This document shows, piece by piece, positions 1 to 7,541 of a stretch of DNA of 54,347 bases (position 1 is the first letter of the stretch; each line of letters opens with the position of its first letter). A program made the position numbers and the translations under genes. The DNA is from an uncultured Oscillospiraceae bacterium (lineage in GTDB: Bacteria > Bacillota > Clostridia > Oscillospirales > Ruminococcaceae): the NCBI GenBank assembly GCA_947522735.1, contig CANNTZ010000010.1, forward strand, positions 1-54,347. Direction: 5' to 3'. The notes beneath the pieces are model-generated. The model was not told the origin of the DNA. It searched no databases and worked only from the letters and a program-made list of their open reading frames with translations.

Positions 1-255
1 TGAAAGGGTGTCCCCTCTCTCTTTGGTGCGCCTTTGCTTACTTTCGTCGCAGAACGAAAGTAAGTGCCCGCCCGGCACGAGGGCAAGTCAGCGCCAAAGC
101 GCAGTCAACCCTCGCCAAAGGCGAAAGAAAAAGTCAACCATAAGAAAAGATAGATCAACCCAACTCCGCGGGAATAAGTTAACGAAACCGATAGCGTAAG
201 CGCCTTTGGCGCGATCCGCGGACATGCCTGCGGGCGCTTGCCCGCCGCGGCTATA
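1..255. repeat. Hairpin-rich noncoding stretch at left edge, possible dispersed repeat
   Basis: I see no convincing gene here. The stretch carries several inverted repeats: an 11-bp perfect stem near 34-61 (CTTACTTTCGT paired with ACGAAAGTAAG), GCGCCAAAGCGC, CGCCTTTGGCG, and two CCGCGG blocks flanking GGGCGCTTGCCC. The last hairpin (CCGGGC-ATT-GCCCGG, 259-273) overlaps the stop of the neighbouring gene. This density looks like a REP-type or MITE-like intergenic repeat, and it may also act as the 3' end structure of the operon to its right. No second copy is obvious in the window, so the repeat call is inference. Confidence 0.35.
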
Positions 256-1002
256 TTACCGGGCATTGCCCGGAGAAAATGAAGATAGGATCGATTCGGA
301 GGCAGGGCCAAGCTTGTGGGGCGAGAGACGGCGGGCAATGCGCAGATAGCGCAGCAGATGCGGATCGGGCGCAACGGCGTCGGAATAGGGATCGAAGGTT
401 GAGGGGATGAGCTCGTCAGTCTCAAAATCCAGCAGCGGAGCCTTTGGAATGTATTCGAGCGCCGCAAGACGCGCGCGCTTTAGCGGGTCGGAGTCGCAGA
501 CGAGGCTCATCTCGCGCAGCGCGAGGTAGACCTCTACGGCGTTGGAGGGCGTCAGCGAGTTTTCAAGCTCCTCAGAGGAAAGCTCGTAGCTGCTGCGTAT
601 GGCCGTTGCGTTCGCCTCAAATTCACGGACGAGCGCGTCGAACAACAGAGCAGGACGGCTGCGGCGCCGGATGAGGATAAATACCAGAATAAACACCGTA
701 AAAAACGCGGCAAGAGAGAACGACGCCCACGTCGGCGCTTTTGCGGTTATAAGAAGGAGCTCACAGAGCGCAATTCCGAGCGCGAGCAGAAGCAAGGTTC
801 GGCAATCGCGCAGCGCAAGACGGCGCGACACCCGCGAGGCGACGCCGGTCAGGCGCGTGCTGCCGCAGTTGAGGCAGCCGGAGCCGGGCAGTATGCGGCT
901 GTCATATAGCATGTAGTGACCGCATTTTCGGCAGCGGAACAGTCGGGTATAGGCGTGCTCCGGCAGCGAGCGGTTCGGGAACGCCTTGGGAACGGCGGGC
1001 AT
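256..1002 (-). CDS. Zinc-ribbon protein with two membrane helices, last gene of the GTPase/tubulin operon
   Basis: 248 aa, function unknown. The N-terminus holds a CxxC...CxxC zinc ribbon (C24, C27, C43, C46). Two hydrophobic helices follow at about residues 68-87 and 91-111, separated by a very short turn and closed by an RRRSR positive-inside patch. Both termini are therefore predicted cytosolic. The C-terminal ~130 residues look helical and match no family I recognise. The ATG is preceded by GAAGGAG ten bases upstream. It lies 21 bp behind the GAP1-like gene, so it is cotranscribed, and it is a plausible membrane anchor for the soluble GTPases. The stop overlaps a small palindrome. Confidence 0.7.
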   Translation of the reverse strand: MPAVPKAFPNRSLPEHAYTRLFRCRKCGHYMLYDSRILPGSGCLNCGSTRLTGVASRVSRRLALRDCRTLLLLALGIALCELLLITAKAPTWASFSLAAFFTVFILVFILIRRRSRPALLFDALVREFEANATAIRSSYELSSEELENSLTPSNAVEVYLALREMSLVCDSDPLKRARLAALEYIPKAPLLDFETDELIPSTFDPYSDAVAPDPHLLRYLRIARRLSPHKLGPASESILSSFSPGNAR

Positions 1003-1023
1003 GCGTGGTCAGCTCCTTCCCTG

Positions 1024-3294
1024 TCAACCGCGAAGATGCTTGGTTGCGAGCGAGACAATCATCCGCCTTGCCGAGGGCAGACCGGCGAGATAGATGTCCA
1101 GCACGCGGTCGCGGAACGGCTCGCCGGCCGAGGCAAACGCCTTGTTCTCGCGGGCAAGCTCGTATTTTTCAAAGATGTAGCGATAGTTCTCTGTGGCGGC
1201 GGGGTGCTCGCGATAGAATTGTACAGCCGATGCAAGAAAGCTGCGGCAGCGCTGGGAGGACGGCGTGCGCTCCGCAAAATAGGGTATAAATTCCGGCAGA
1301 AAATCCGGGCAGTGAGCAAAATAGGCGAACATGTCCTTCACATCGGAGCAGGAGTACATCAGCAGCGGAAACGCGCGCGAATCCGAGGCATAGTTGCCCT
1401 TGGCCAGCAGAGAGAGCAGGGCGCGGCGTATCTGAGCCTCGCACACCACTGAGTCCACCGGTAGCGCAGTGAGCTTTTCGCGCACCGAGTCGCAGTCGGG
1501 AGCGCCGCCGGAACGCAGTCCGCCACAGATATCCCGGAGGATACCGACACAGGCAAGCGTCTCGGCGGTTTGCTGCGTGGTTATACGGATAGATTCGCTT
1601 ACGCCGACGTCGGCGAAATCGTCGGGAGTGGCGTTGGTGAGATCGGCGCCGTCGAGGATAGCGGCAGCGACGGCGTTGTAGAACGAAACGGTCATAGCGT
1701 CGCCGGAGAGCGCAGTCTCGCGCTCAAACGCGCGCGTAACCAGCGTCAGTGAGGACACGGCACAGCTTTCGGGAGAGCGCAGCGCGGCGCAGCGGCGCAG
1801 GAAAAGCCCGGCAAAATGCGGGTGCTCGGTTATTGCCGGATAGCAGACGCGCTGGCGGGAATAGAACGCAAACAGCAGCGGATAGTCGTCCGCCTCGTCA
1901 AGGCAGCAATTGAGATAGCCGTCGCAGAGACGGTCGTTCTGCGGTAGCTTTTCGGAGAGCACACGAACGTAGAGCGCGTCGTTTTCCGCTTTGATGTGCG
2001 AGAGCAGGCGCAGCATTGCGGAGTCGCTGTCGTTTAGTGCGACCAGCGCAGACGCGGCGATAACGTCTGCGCAGGCGTCAGAGTATTCGCCATAGCGCGC
2101 GAGCGTGCATATGAACGACAGCGCGCGCTTGTCGGGGGCGGCGGAGCTTCCGGAGGTGGCAAGCGACTCAAGCTCGCGCGCGTAGCAGCCGAGGGTGCGC
2201 ACGACGAAGCCGGTTGCCGCGCCGCCCTTGGCGCACAGACGGCAGAACAGCTCCAGCAGTCCGCCGATCCCGCCTGAGAGCGAGACGTTTTCGTAGCGGT
2301 TCTTATCCTGATAGGCGCTTTCGGCAAGCGCAATGAGGTCGTATATCAGGATGTTGGTCGAAAATTCACGCCGTGCCGCGGCGTCGGGAATGGCGGCGGA
2401 AAGGTTGGAGAAGATCGCCGTAACGGCCGCAAAGAGGCTCTCGTTTGAGTCGCGGGTGCAGAGCTTATTGATGACGTATGAGACGTACATGCTGTCGCGA
2501 CCGGACTGGGCGTTCTGTATGCGGGAGTTTTTCAGGTCGAATACGCAGTCATAGCGGGTGCTGCGGTCGCCCACGCGGGTGATAGCGCCATCCTCGGGCA
2601 GCAGCGCGGCGTCCACAAAGTAGATGCGGATGCCGGAATTGGTGGAGCCTTCGGAAAAATAGGTGGTGTAGCTCATCTCGCTGCGGAGCTGCGGCGGCAT
2701 GACGGAGAACAGCAGCCGCATGACGTCGCGGGCGGTTCTGTCGATATCGCGGGTGGCGCAGGGCAGCGATATGAACAGCTTGCGCGAGGAGCTGATGACC
2801 GAGAACAAGGAGGATATCAGCGCGGCAAAGATGCCGTCGGTGAGCCCGGCGCGATAAAACACGGCGTCCTTGTCGAAAAAGGAGGTCTTGACGGCGGGCG
2901 CGGGAATGTGCTCAAGCGCAGGCAGCTCCGGAGAGGCTGGAGGCTCGTCGAGAAAGCCTTCGGCGGCAACCAAAGCCGGAATATCGTCGAAAAGCTCCGG
3001 CTGCTTCATGATATCGACGATGTAGTTGTGCGTCAAAAAGGTGGAGCGGCCCTCGTCGGTGCGGTAGACGCTGCGCCCAATAACGGCGTAGCGATCCTTG
3101 ACCGCCAAAAAGCGCACCTCGGGATTGTTCTCCGGATGGGCGGAGTCGATCATCCTGTACGGCACGTTGTAGCTGCAAAGGCTCTCGAAGGCGGGCAGGT
3201 CGGAGCCGGGCACTCCGGCCGAGCAAGCGACGGTGCCAAAGCCGCCGCCGTCCTTTACGCCGGATATTCTGGTGTAGATCTGTTGCTCGATCAT
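1024..3294 (-). CDS. GAP1-like protein (GTPase-associated protein 1, N2/M domains)
   Basis: 756 aa, soluble, mostly helical after the N-terminus. The first ~130 residues (pattern YTR..G....GFGTVA.S.G) followed by an F..LCSYNVPYR segment resemble the GAP1-N2 domain. About residues 135-245, with conserved LF..I...R.L.I.LP, resemble the middle GAP1-M region. GAP1 proteins occur beside double-GTPase genes, and comparative genomics has placed them in predicted NTP-dependent conflict systems; I recall this from the literature and could not check it. The C-terminal ~480 residues are alpha-helical and repeat-like, possibly a protein-interaction solenoid. GGAGG lies seven bases before the ATG. The gap to the GTPase gene upstream is 15 bp, which supports a physical partnership. 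Confidence 0.65.
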   Translation of the reverse strand: MIEQQIYTRISGVKDGGGFGTVACSAGVPGSDLPAFESLCSYNVPYRMIDSAHPENNPEVRFLAVKDRYAVIGRSVYRTDEGRSTFLTHNYIVDIMKQPELFDDIPALVAAEGFLDEPPASPELPALEHIPAPAVKTSFFDKDAVFYRAGLTDGIFAALISSLFSVISSSRKLFISLPCATRDIDRTARDVMRLLFSVMPPQLRSEMSYTTYFSEGSTNSGIRIYFVDAALLPEDGAITRVGDRSTRYDCVFDLKNSRIQNAQSGRDSMYVSYVINKLCTRDSNESLFAAVTAIFSNLSAAIPDAAARREFSTNILIYDLIALAESAYQDKNRYENVSLSGGIGGLLELFCRLCAKGGAATGFVVRTLGCYARELESLATSGSSAAPDKRALSFICTLARYGEYSDACADVIAASALVALNDSDSAMLRLLSHIKAENDALYVRVLSEKLPQNDRLCDGYLNCCLDEADDYPLLFAFYSRQRVCYPAITEHPHFAGLFLRRCAALRSPESCAVSSLTLVTRAFERETALSGDAMTVSFYNAVAAAILDGADLTNATPDDFADVGVSESIRITTQQTAETLACVGILRDICGGLRSGGAPDCDSVREKLTALPVDSVVCEAQIRRALLSLLAKGNYASDSRAFPLLMYSCSDVKDMFAYFAHCPDFLPEFIPYFAERTPSSQRCRSFLASAVQFYREHPAATENYRYIFEKYELARENKAFASAGEPFRDRVLDIYLAGLPSARRMIVSLATKHLRG

Positions 3295-3309
3295 TGAAAG
3301 ACCTCCGAA

Positions 3310-4590
3310 TCAGGAATGGGGAGCGTCGTCGTAGGTTGCGTCGATGTATCCCATCTGCCAGAGCAGCCAGAGGAACGGCTCGTCGACACGGAACGGCTGG
3401 ATACCGCTGACGACGCGTCCGTTTTCGGTGGGATAGCCGAGTGAGGAGACGGCGAAAAAGGATGAATTGACGAAATGCCCGGAGACCATGTTCAGAAGAT
3501 TCTGGCCGCCGGTAGCGGCAAGCAACGACTTCACATCGCTGTTTATATTGTCGATCTGGTTTAGATCGAGATAACGGCTGTGCTCGAAGTTGCGGAAGAT
3601 GGTGGATTCCGGGTGAATCAGCGGACGCCGGCCATCCTGAGCGAACGACAACGGGCGCAGCTCATCGCTCTTTGAGAGAATGACGGCGGTGGGCAGAGCG
3701 GTGCGTCCGTTCTTTTCCTCGCAGATGAAAAGGTTGTACAGCTCGACGATAACCTCATCCGGCGTTGTGTAGCGTCGCTCGCCGCCGCGCCTCAGCAGCG
3801 CCGCGATGCCTTCAAGCTGAAGCGGATCGACAAGCAACAGCAGGCCGGACGAGTTTCTAATATTATTGGCTTTTATCCGCAGAAAATCCTCATCGTGTAT
3901 CGCTTCGCCCGGAAAATCGTAAAAGCACAGCAGCACGTCGGGCTTATGCGGGTTGTTGAATACGAAGCGGTAGATAAGCGGCTTCTGGTATTTTTTGTCG
4001 GTCGCCTTGACGAGACTGGTCGCCATGCCGGCGTAGCTCTCGTTGAACACGGCGGCAAGCTCTCCTGTCAGCGGGCAGCAGCTCGCGCCAAAGCTTGCGG
4101 CGGTGCGCTCGGTCAGCGTTTTTATGAGGTTAAGGATGTAGAAGGTCTTTCCAACCTGTGTGCTGCCGATGACCGATATGATGTTTGAGGGCGCGCGCCC
4201 GGCCGACGCGGGAAGCGCGTTGTGGCAATAGGGACAGATGCGGGTGTTGGTGTGGTTGCCGAGATTGTCGGTGACGCCGACCAGCACCTCGCCGTCGTAA
4301 CGCTTCTGCGAAGGCGCGAGCTTGACCGGGTCGATTACCGGACGCATTATCTCCAGCTCGTCGTCGTCCCGCATACGGTTCCAGTATGCCGAATATTCGC
4401 GGTCTGGCGTGGCCGCCATCTCCGGAATCACATCGTCGCTTGCCGACGCCCTGAACAGCGCGTCCTCGTGCGAAAACCGCTCGAAGCAGTATGGGCAGAT
4501 GACCTCGTACGAGCTTTGTCGCGGCAGCGATTTCTTCTTTATCAGCTTGGGCCCGTCCTGACCCAGCAGCTTACTCAGCCAGCTTGACAT
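3310..4590 (-). CDS. Double-GTPase-like P-loop protein with split zinc ribbon
   Basis: 426 aa. The P-loop GSTQVGKT is at residues 142-149. A DFPGE at 225-229 fits switch II/G3 (DxxG-like), and SKSD at 306-309 fits G4 base recognition (usually NKxD or TKxD). This matches a TRAFAC-type GTPase of the double-GTPase (DO-GTPase2) kind found beside GAP1. Two CPYC knuckles (C32/C35 and C119/C122) are separated by about 85 residues and must form one zinc ribbon in front of the G domain. It probably hydrolyses GTP and regulates the GAP1-like partner; the direction of that regulation is unknown. AAAGGA precedes the ATG. A 197-bp spacer containing a large cruciform separates it from the next gene upstream. 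Confidence 0.7.
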   Translation of the reverse strand: MSSWLSKLLGQDGPKLIKKKSLPRQSSYEVICPYCFERFSHEDALFRASASDDVIPEMAATPDREYSAYWNRMRDDDELEIMRPVIDPVKLAPSQKRYDGEVLVGVTDNLGNHTNTRICPYCHNALPASAGRAPSNIISVIGSTQVGKTFYILNLIKTLTERTAASFGASCCPLTGELAAVFNESYAGMATSLVKATDKKYQKPLIYRFVFNNPHKPDVLLCFYDFPGEAIHDEDFLRIKANNIRNSSGLLLLVDPLQLEGIAALLRRGGERRYTTPDEVIVELYNLFICEEKNGRTALPTAVILSKSDELRPLSFAQDGRRPLIHPESTIFRNFEHSRYLDLNQIDNINSDVKSLLAATGGQNLLNMVSGHFVNSSFFAVSSLGYPTENGRVVSGIQPFRVDEPFLWLLWQMGYIDATYDDAPHS

Positions 4591-4664
4591 ATGTTTTTAT
4601 CCTTTGCTTTTCTGTGGGATATTTCCGCGGCCTCATCTCCGTCAGGCGCTCCGCTCCACAGGGT

Positions 4665-4749
4665 CCCCGCAGACCGTCCTATCCAAAGGATAGGACGGGT
4701 TTCGGCTTTGCCAAAACCCCGCCCGCTGAAAGCGGGCGGGTCTGCGGGG
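4665..4749. repeat. Three-armed inverted-repeat element (cruciform/REP- or MITE-like)
   Basis: An 11-bp perfect outer stem (CCCCGCAGACC at 4665-4675 with GGTCTGCGGGG at 4739-4749) encloses three consecutive hairpins. Arm 1 is CCGTCCTATCC-AAA-GGATAGGACGG (4674-4698, sharing two bases with the outer stem). Arm 2 is GGTTTCGGC-TTT-GCCAAAACC with one mismatch (4698-4718). Arm 3 is CCCGCCCGCT-GAA-AGCGGGCGGG (4718-4740). It sits between two cotranscribed genes, so it would fold in the operon mRNA and could alter expression of the downstream GTPase genes, or simply be an inserted repeat. No second copy was seen in the window. Confidence 0.6.
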
Positions 4750-4787
4750 CCAACGGCTTGACGGGCGTCGCAGTCCATGAGGGGGCC

Positions 4788-5402
4788 TTACGACAGTTTT
4801 CTCAGATTATAGAGCGGTGCGTCGCGCGCGGGCTCGGAAAAGGAGAGCGATACGGACTCTCGCCGTGGTATTGGAGGGAGCGAATCGACGACGTTGTCTC
4901 CGGGGTGCAGCTCAAAGGGGATGGGATAGCTCGCGCCGGAGGAGCGGAGAGAGTAGCACAGCATAGACGCTGGTACAGTGCAGTCGCAGCGGATGTCGAT
5001 AACGACGCTTTTAACCGGCGAGAGAAGCCCACGCCTCTCGCGCAGCCGGTATTCGATATTGCGCTTGCGCGGCACGATGGACAGCTCGTTTCTGCCGTCG
5101 TTTTGCAGCGCGAGCACGCGGTCGTTGTTGTCAATGAAGCAGGGAAATATCATGAGCCGGACGCGTTCGCAGCAGTCGAGCGAGAGCGTGAGCCCATAGC
5201 CGAATTCACGCCGGGTGACGAGACGCAGAGGCTGTGCGGATAAAATCAGTTCTTCAGACGGCTCCTGCCCCGCCGGAAGCAGATATATTGCCGCCTCGTC
5301 CACATCGTTGCGCCAGTTCCAGCGCAGGAACAGGGTCCCGTCGTTGTTTTCACAGTATAGGTCGCGTATTGAAAAAAGTGACTGCTCACGCGAGATTATC
5401 AT
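4788..5402 (-). CDS. Uncharacterised beta-rich protein of the GTPase/tubulin operon
   Basis: 204 aa, no recognised family. No signal peptide or membrane helix is visible. Alternating hydrophobic residues throughout suggest beta-sandwich domains, for example a repeated pattern like SLFSIRDLYCENNDGTLFLR near the N-terminus and later strands with paired cysteines (SVVIDIRCDC). I chose the ATG at 5402 because its ATGA overlaps the stop of the preceding gene and GGAGG lies just upstream; an upstream in-frame extension to 5513 would run deep into that gene. The tight translational coupling implies a fixed stoichiometry with the 703-aa protein. It may be an adaptor or structural subunit, but the sequence does not prove this. 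Confidence 0.6.
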   Translation of the reverse strand: MIISREQSLFSIRDLYCENNDGTLFLRWNWRNDVDEAAIYLLPAGQEPSEELILSAQPLRLVTRREFGYGLTLSLDCCERVRLMIFPCFIDNNDRVLALQNDGRNELSIVPRKRNIEYRLRERRGLLSPVKSVVIDIRCDCTVPASMLCYSLRSSGASYPIPFELHPGDNVVDSLPPIPRRESVSLSFSEPARDAPLYNLRKLS

Positions 5403-7510
5403 ATGCTCCTCCGATAGTATATCACATCGGCGAGATGAAACCCGCCGGTGAGTCTGAGATATTGCGGCGCAGCGTGTGGTACGGTGACGGTTATCACGCG
5501 GGGCATGCTGCACGAGAGCCGCACGGCAAGCTCGTCGCTGCCGGAGCCGAGGATGCAGTCCACAGTGACGAGCTCGGCGGTGGAGGTGTAGTAGCAGCAG
5601 CCGACTGGAAGCTCGCCGTCGCCGCGGGCAGTAAGACGCTTTGCGGCGTCGGCGTAGAAGTCGCGGCCCTGCTCGGAGCAGAAGGCGGCAAAGCCTGCGA
5701 GCTCGCCGCCGCGGGCCGCCAGCCGGAACAGTGCCGCCGCGGGCGCGTCAAAGCTCTCGATGAGCATTTGGAGCATCTCGCGCGCAGAGGCTTTTTTGTG
5801 GAGCCCGGCAGGCAAGCGCAGCGGAAGCTGTACCTGCGCGAGCAGCGCGGCGATATATTCGTCAAGCAGCTCGCGGTCGAACACCGGCGACGGCTCAAGC
5901 CCGGCCGAGATGTGAGAGACCTCCTGCGCAAAGGCGGTCAGCTCTCGGCACTTTGCAAGGGCGTCAGCCGAAAAGCGTTCGAGCAGGGCCGAAAGCTCAC
6001 GCAGCAGCAGCGACTTCTGTCGGAGCAGCAGAAGCTCAAGACGGCGGGAATATACGTTGTCGATGAGGTGGTCGCGAAGCGCGTCAACTGCGCGGCGGTT
6101 GTCGCGGCGGGCAAAGAACCCGGAGCGCGGCGCGTCAAGCTGTAAAAAGACTTCGCTCCGCAAGGCCTCCTCTATGCTTTCCTCAAGCGCGTCTGCGGCT
6201 TTGGAGAGCCGGGCGGACTCGGCGAGCGCGGCGGCGGAGACGAGGGAGAGCGCGTCGTCCTCGAGCAGCGCACGCATCGAGGCGAAAGCAGTCGAGGCGT
6301 CGTCGGAGGAGACGGAGGCCTTGAGCTGCTCGCCGGTTTTTTGCAGCGCGGCGGCACGCGCCGAGGCAAAATAGGATACGGGATATGCGGAATCGAAGCG
6401 GCCGGAGAGGGAGTGCTCAAAAACAAGCTGCTCTGCGGCGGAAAGCTCCTGGCGCGCCGCTGCCTCAAGCGCGCTATCGTCCTGCCGCACCGGCAGACAG
6501 CCGCCAAGTGTGAAGCGGATATCGGCGACCGAGAAAACCGAAGCGGCGTATTGGCGCACCGCGTCGGCGGGGACGTTCGCGGCCAGAAGCTCCGGCAAAA
6601 CCGGAGAGATGTCGTTGTCAAAGGAGAAAAGTCCGGCGGCGTAGCGTTCAAACGCCTTGCACCAGACGTATCTTGCGGGCCATTCCAACGGAAAAGTTCC
6701 GGCGGTGACACAGGACATGCCCGGACGGTCGCCGGGAGAGGTGAGCGCGGCGCGGTTGACGCCGGAAAAGGCGAGCCGCGGAAGCAGGGTCATAAGGCCG
6801 AGCGCGGCGGCGATGCCGAGCGGACGCCCGTCGCAGCGACGTGCGCCAAGCAGATATACCGTCTCAAAGGGACGGCGCTCGATGGATATCTCGCGCGGCG
6901 AGTCGGGATAATATGCGGTGGCATGGCAGACGCGGCCATCGGCTTGCAGCTCGTCGATGAGAGCGAGGAAGCGCCCGGCGTTCGCACGCGCTGTCATGCG
7001 GGCGTCCGGCGCACATAGCTCTCCAAGCTCGTCCATCAGGAGATAAAGCTCTTGCGAGACCATCAAAAACTGCTCGCCGAACAGCTCCGGGACAAGCAGA
7101 GCAAGCTCCGGCGCGAGCGTTGCGAGCGGATCCTCGGCAAAGACGGCGGTGCAGGCTCCTATCGCGTCCCAACGGCTGAACGCGCCGTCGCGCCCGGCGG
7201 AGAGCACCGCCTCGTAGAGAGCGCTCACCGCCTCGAACAGCAGCCGCCCGCGCGTCTCGCCGTCTGCGGCCGCCGAGATGGAGAGGGTGAGCGTTTTCGG
7301 GTCGAACGCGCACTCCTCCGCCTCGCGCACCGAGAGTGTTATCATGTCCGGACGCTCGAATTGCGCGCCGCAGACCATGCTTCCGAGCAGTATCATTATT
7401 TCCGGGCGCTCGGAGCTAAGCTCCGGCGCGGAGATGCGCGCGTTAAAGATACCGTGCGCGTCTCTGCGGGAAACGAACTGTTCGGCTGCCGATGTCAAAA
7501 GCTGTTTCAA
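5399..7510 (-). CDS. Large uncharacterised protein of the GTPase/tubulin operon
   Basis: About 703 aa, no family recognised. The N-terminal half looks mixed alpha/beta. The region from roughly residue 370 to 560 is Ala/Glu/Leu-rich and likely long helices or coiled coil. The C-terminal ~60 residues look beta-rich. No membrane helix or signal peptide is seen. I prefer the TTG at 7510 because GGAGG lies exactly ten bases upstream; another TTG at 7549 would overlap the tubulin-like gene by 8 bp and has no obvious ribosome binding site. The stop overlaps the next start (ATGA). The conserved operon position between the tubulin-like protein and the GTPase suggests it bridges the two, which is inference. 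Confidence 0.6.
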   Translation of the reverse strand: MKQLLTSAAEQFVSRRDAHGIFNARISAPELSSERPEIMILLGSMVCGAQFERPDMITLSVREAEECAFDPKTLTLSISAAADGETRGRLLFEAVSALYEAVLSAGRDGAFSRWDAIGACTAVFAEDPLATLAPELALLVPELFGEQFLMVSQELYLLMDELGELCAPDARMTARANAGRFLALIDELQADGRVCHATAYYPDSPREISIERRPFETVYLLGARRCDGRPLGIAAALGLMTLLPRLAFSGVNRAALTSPGDRPGMSCVTAGTFPLEWPARYVWCKAFERYAAGLFSFDNDISPVLPELLAANVPADAVRQYAASVFSVADIRFTLGGCLPVRQDDSALEAAARQELSAAEQLVFEHSLSGRFDSAYPVSYFASARAAALQKTGEQLKASVSSDDASTAFASMRALLEDDALSLVSAAALAESARLSKAADALEESIEEALRSEVFLQLDAPRSGFFARRDNRRAVDALRDHLIDNVYSRRLELLLLRQKSLLLRELSALLERFSADALAKCRELTAFAQEVSHISAGLEPSPVFDRELLDEYIAALLAQVQLPLRLPAGLHKKASAREMLQMLIESFDAPAAALFRLAARGGELAGFAAFCSEQGRDFYADAAKRLTARGDGELPVGCCYYTSTAELVTVDCILGSGSDELAVRLSCSMPRVITVTVPHAAPQYLRLTGGFHLADVIYYRRSI

Positions 7511-7541
7511 ATTCGTCGCGCCTCCGTGGTCAAAATTGCGT

